In this document: positions 63,164-64,000 of the stretch, in pieces
Layout of the letters: each line of letters opens with the position of its first letter
How positions within the stretch are numbered: the stretch's first letter is position 1
NCBI GenBank assembly: GCA_022448945.1
Contig: JAKVCV010000012.1
Span: forward strand, 197,324-261,323
Source of the DNA: Saprospiraceae bacterium
Lineage (GTDB): Bacteria; Bacteroidota; Bacteroidia; Chitinophagales; Saprospiraceae
Length of the DNA: 64,000 nucleotides
Direction of reading: 5' to 3'
Position numbers and translations under genes: made by a program
Notes under the pieces: model-generated
What the model was told of the DNA's origin: nothing
Seen by the model: only the letters and a program-made list of their open reading frames with translations
Databases searched by the model: none

Positions 63164-64000
63164 ATGGTACTCCCAAGATTATTAAAGCTTTCATTAATAT
63201 TAATTTCTGTTGTTGTTCTTTTTAATTGCAATAAGGGACTTGAATGGGATCTAGAAAGGATAGACCTACCTGTGGTACTTACTGATACCACTTTAAACAT
63301 CACAATGAATTCTGCTGATATTTCTGGCAATATAACTACCCTATATGGCTCGCTTATCACTGAACATGGTCATTGTTGGTCTGATATACCTCAACCATCA
63401 GTTAATGACGATACTACAAACTTGGGTAGTATTGTTACAACTGATAAATTTAATAGTAATATAACTGGTCTTAGTCCATCTACAACGTACTATGTTAGGG
63501 CCTATGCTACCAATAGCTATGGTACATCCTATGGTAATCAGGTAGAATTTATTACTCAACCAAATAATAATAATAATAGTCCTCCAGTAGTAGTAACAAG
63601 TGCTATGACTAATATCACTGATTCTACAGCTAGTGCTTCCGGTAACATAACTAATATTGGCAGTTCCACTATTCTACAGCATGGTCATTGCTGGTCCACT
63701 ATTTCAAATCCTACAATTAGTGATTCCAAAAACACTTTAGGTAGTACTAATACCGGTAATTTTTATAGTAATCTAACTGCTTTAAATGCTAATACAACGT
63801 ATTATATTAGAGCTTATGCTACTAATAGCTCAGGGACGGCTTATGGGAATGAAATATCATTCGTTACTTCTGGCCCAATTTTAGTTTCAACAAACAACTG
63901 CAACACTTTAACAAATGTTAATTCAGATTATCAGGGGATTAATGGGACAAATGCTGATTGGGGAATTGGTTCTGCATATTCTGGAAATGGTTGGAAAGCT
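63164..64000 (+). CDS. Lipoprotein with FN3-like repeats, cut by the window end
   Basis: From ATG 63164 the frame stays open to the last base (279 codons), so the gene is partial. The N-terminus is a lipoprotein signal (lipobox 'LFNC', Cys near residue 22). Two repeats of about 90 residues follow (roughly 35-125 and 130-220). Both contain 'HGHCWS', a Thr-rich middle, 'L(S/N)(P/A)(S/N)TTYY(V/I)RAYATNS' and 'YGN', the pattern of Bacteroidota fibronectin type III-like surface modules. After them begins a new domain with 'GTNADWGIGSAYSGNGWK' at the window end. It probably works at the cell surface. It starts 22 bp after the TPR/DUF5683-like gene, so the two may share a transcript. Confidence 0.8.
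   Translation, partial: MVLPRLLKLSLILISVVVLFNCNKGLEWDLERIDLPVVLTDTTLNITMNSADISGNITTLYGSLITEHGHCWSDIPQPSVNDDTTNLGSIVTTDKFNSNITGLSPSTTYYVRAYATNSYGTSYGNQVEFITQPNNNNNSPPVVVTSAMTNITDSTASASGNITNIGSSTILQHGHCWSTISNPTISDSKNTLGSTNTGNFYSNLTALNANTTYYIRAYATNSSGTAYGNEISFVTSGPILVSTNNCNTLTNVNSDYQGINGTNADWGIGSAYSGNGWKA

Noticed and set aside
63270-63880. Repeated DNA at the right end considered as a repeat array or CRISPR
   Set aside because: The repeats are about 290 bp, coding and diverged; they are FN3-like protein repeats in one ORF.

Overview
The window is a low-GC (roughly 30%) bacterial chromosome segment from a member of the Bacteroidota. Four things support this. Three secreted proteins carry type IX secretion (T9SS) type A C-terminal sorting domains. 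One gene encodes a GldM C-terminal-like protein, and a lipoprotein Omp85 of the TamL type is present. Many intergenic regions also carry the Bacteroidota promoter form TTTG-N19-22-TAnnTTTG rather than a sigma70 promoter. An alkane monooxygenase (AlkB), an NhaD Na+/H+ antiporter and a 3-ketosphinganine-reductase-like gene would fit a marine, sphingolipid-making lineage, but the order or family cannot be fixed from this sequence. No rRNA, CRISPR array, insertion sequence or prophage was seen. One tRNA, Arg(CCU), is present.

Layout. 0-3.1 kb: an acetoacetate-decarboxylase-like protein with a KDSR-type reductase, then QueD and an orphan GldM-C protein, all on +. 3.1-12.4 kb: housekeeping genes (Xaa-Pro aminopeptidase, TamL, SpoU rRNA/tRNA methyltransferase, GlpD, a spermidine-synthase-like methyltransferase, CoA-type Nudix) and a small exported protein. 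12.7-18.6 kb (-): Aat, ParA, then an MBOAT acyltransferase with two AlgJ/AlgX-like SGNH proteins, which together look like an O-acetylation module. 18.9-23.5 kb: an exported TPR-CHAT protease facing a secreted C1 papain-like peptidase. 23.5-30.3 kb (-): VTC domain, DUF4956, a Reg_prop beta-propeller, CotH kinase and an arylsulfotransferase; the last three are T9SS cargo. 30.7-38.8 kb (-): MscS, then the precursor and export part of an exopolysaccharide locus (Wzz-like, SLBB/Wza-like, RmlB, Uxs, Ugd).

39-53 kb: MsrA with a group II PLP decarboxylase (+), SMC, a tandem pair of exported paralogues related to the 12-kb gene, aspartate kinase, an OmpA fusion protein, and a probable nhaD-ruvX-def-DUF4159 operon. 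53-64 kb: DUF4412 protein, a glycine-rich phage-tail-like exported protein, a Cys/Met-metabolism PLP enzyme, AlkB, a lipocalin-like lipoprotein, tRNA-Arg, a secreted alpha/beta hydrolase, a tandem pair of zinc-ribbon membrane proteins, a TPR/DUF5683-like protein, and the start of a lipoprotein with FN3-like repeats that runs off the window end.

The strongest leads for something under-described are these: the VTC/DUF4956/CotH/propeller/sulfotransferase block; the three-member 'AGRY' exported family, of which two are tandem; the MBOAT plus double SGNH module beside a ParA lacking ParB; the glycine-rich tail-fibre-like exported protein; and the orphan GldM-C gene. Functions are assigned by recognised motifs and family memory only; no database search was run.
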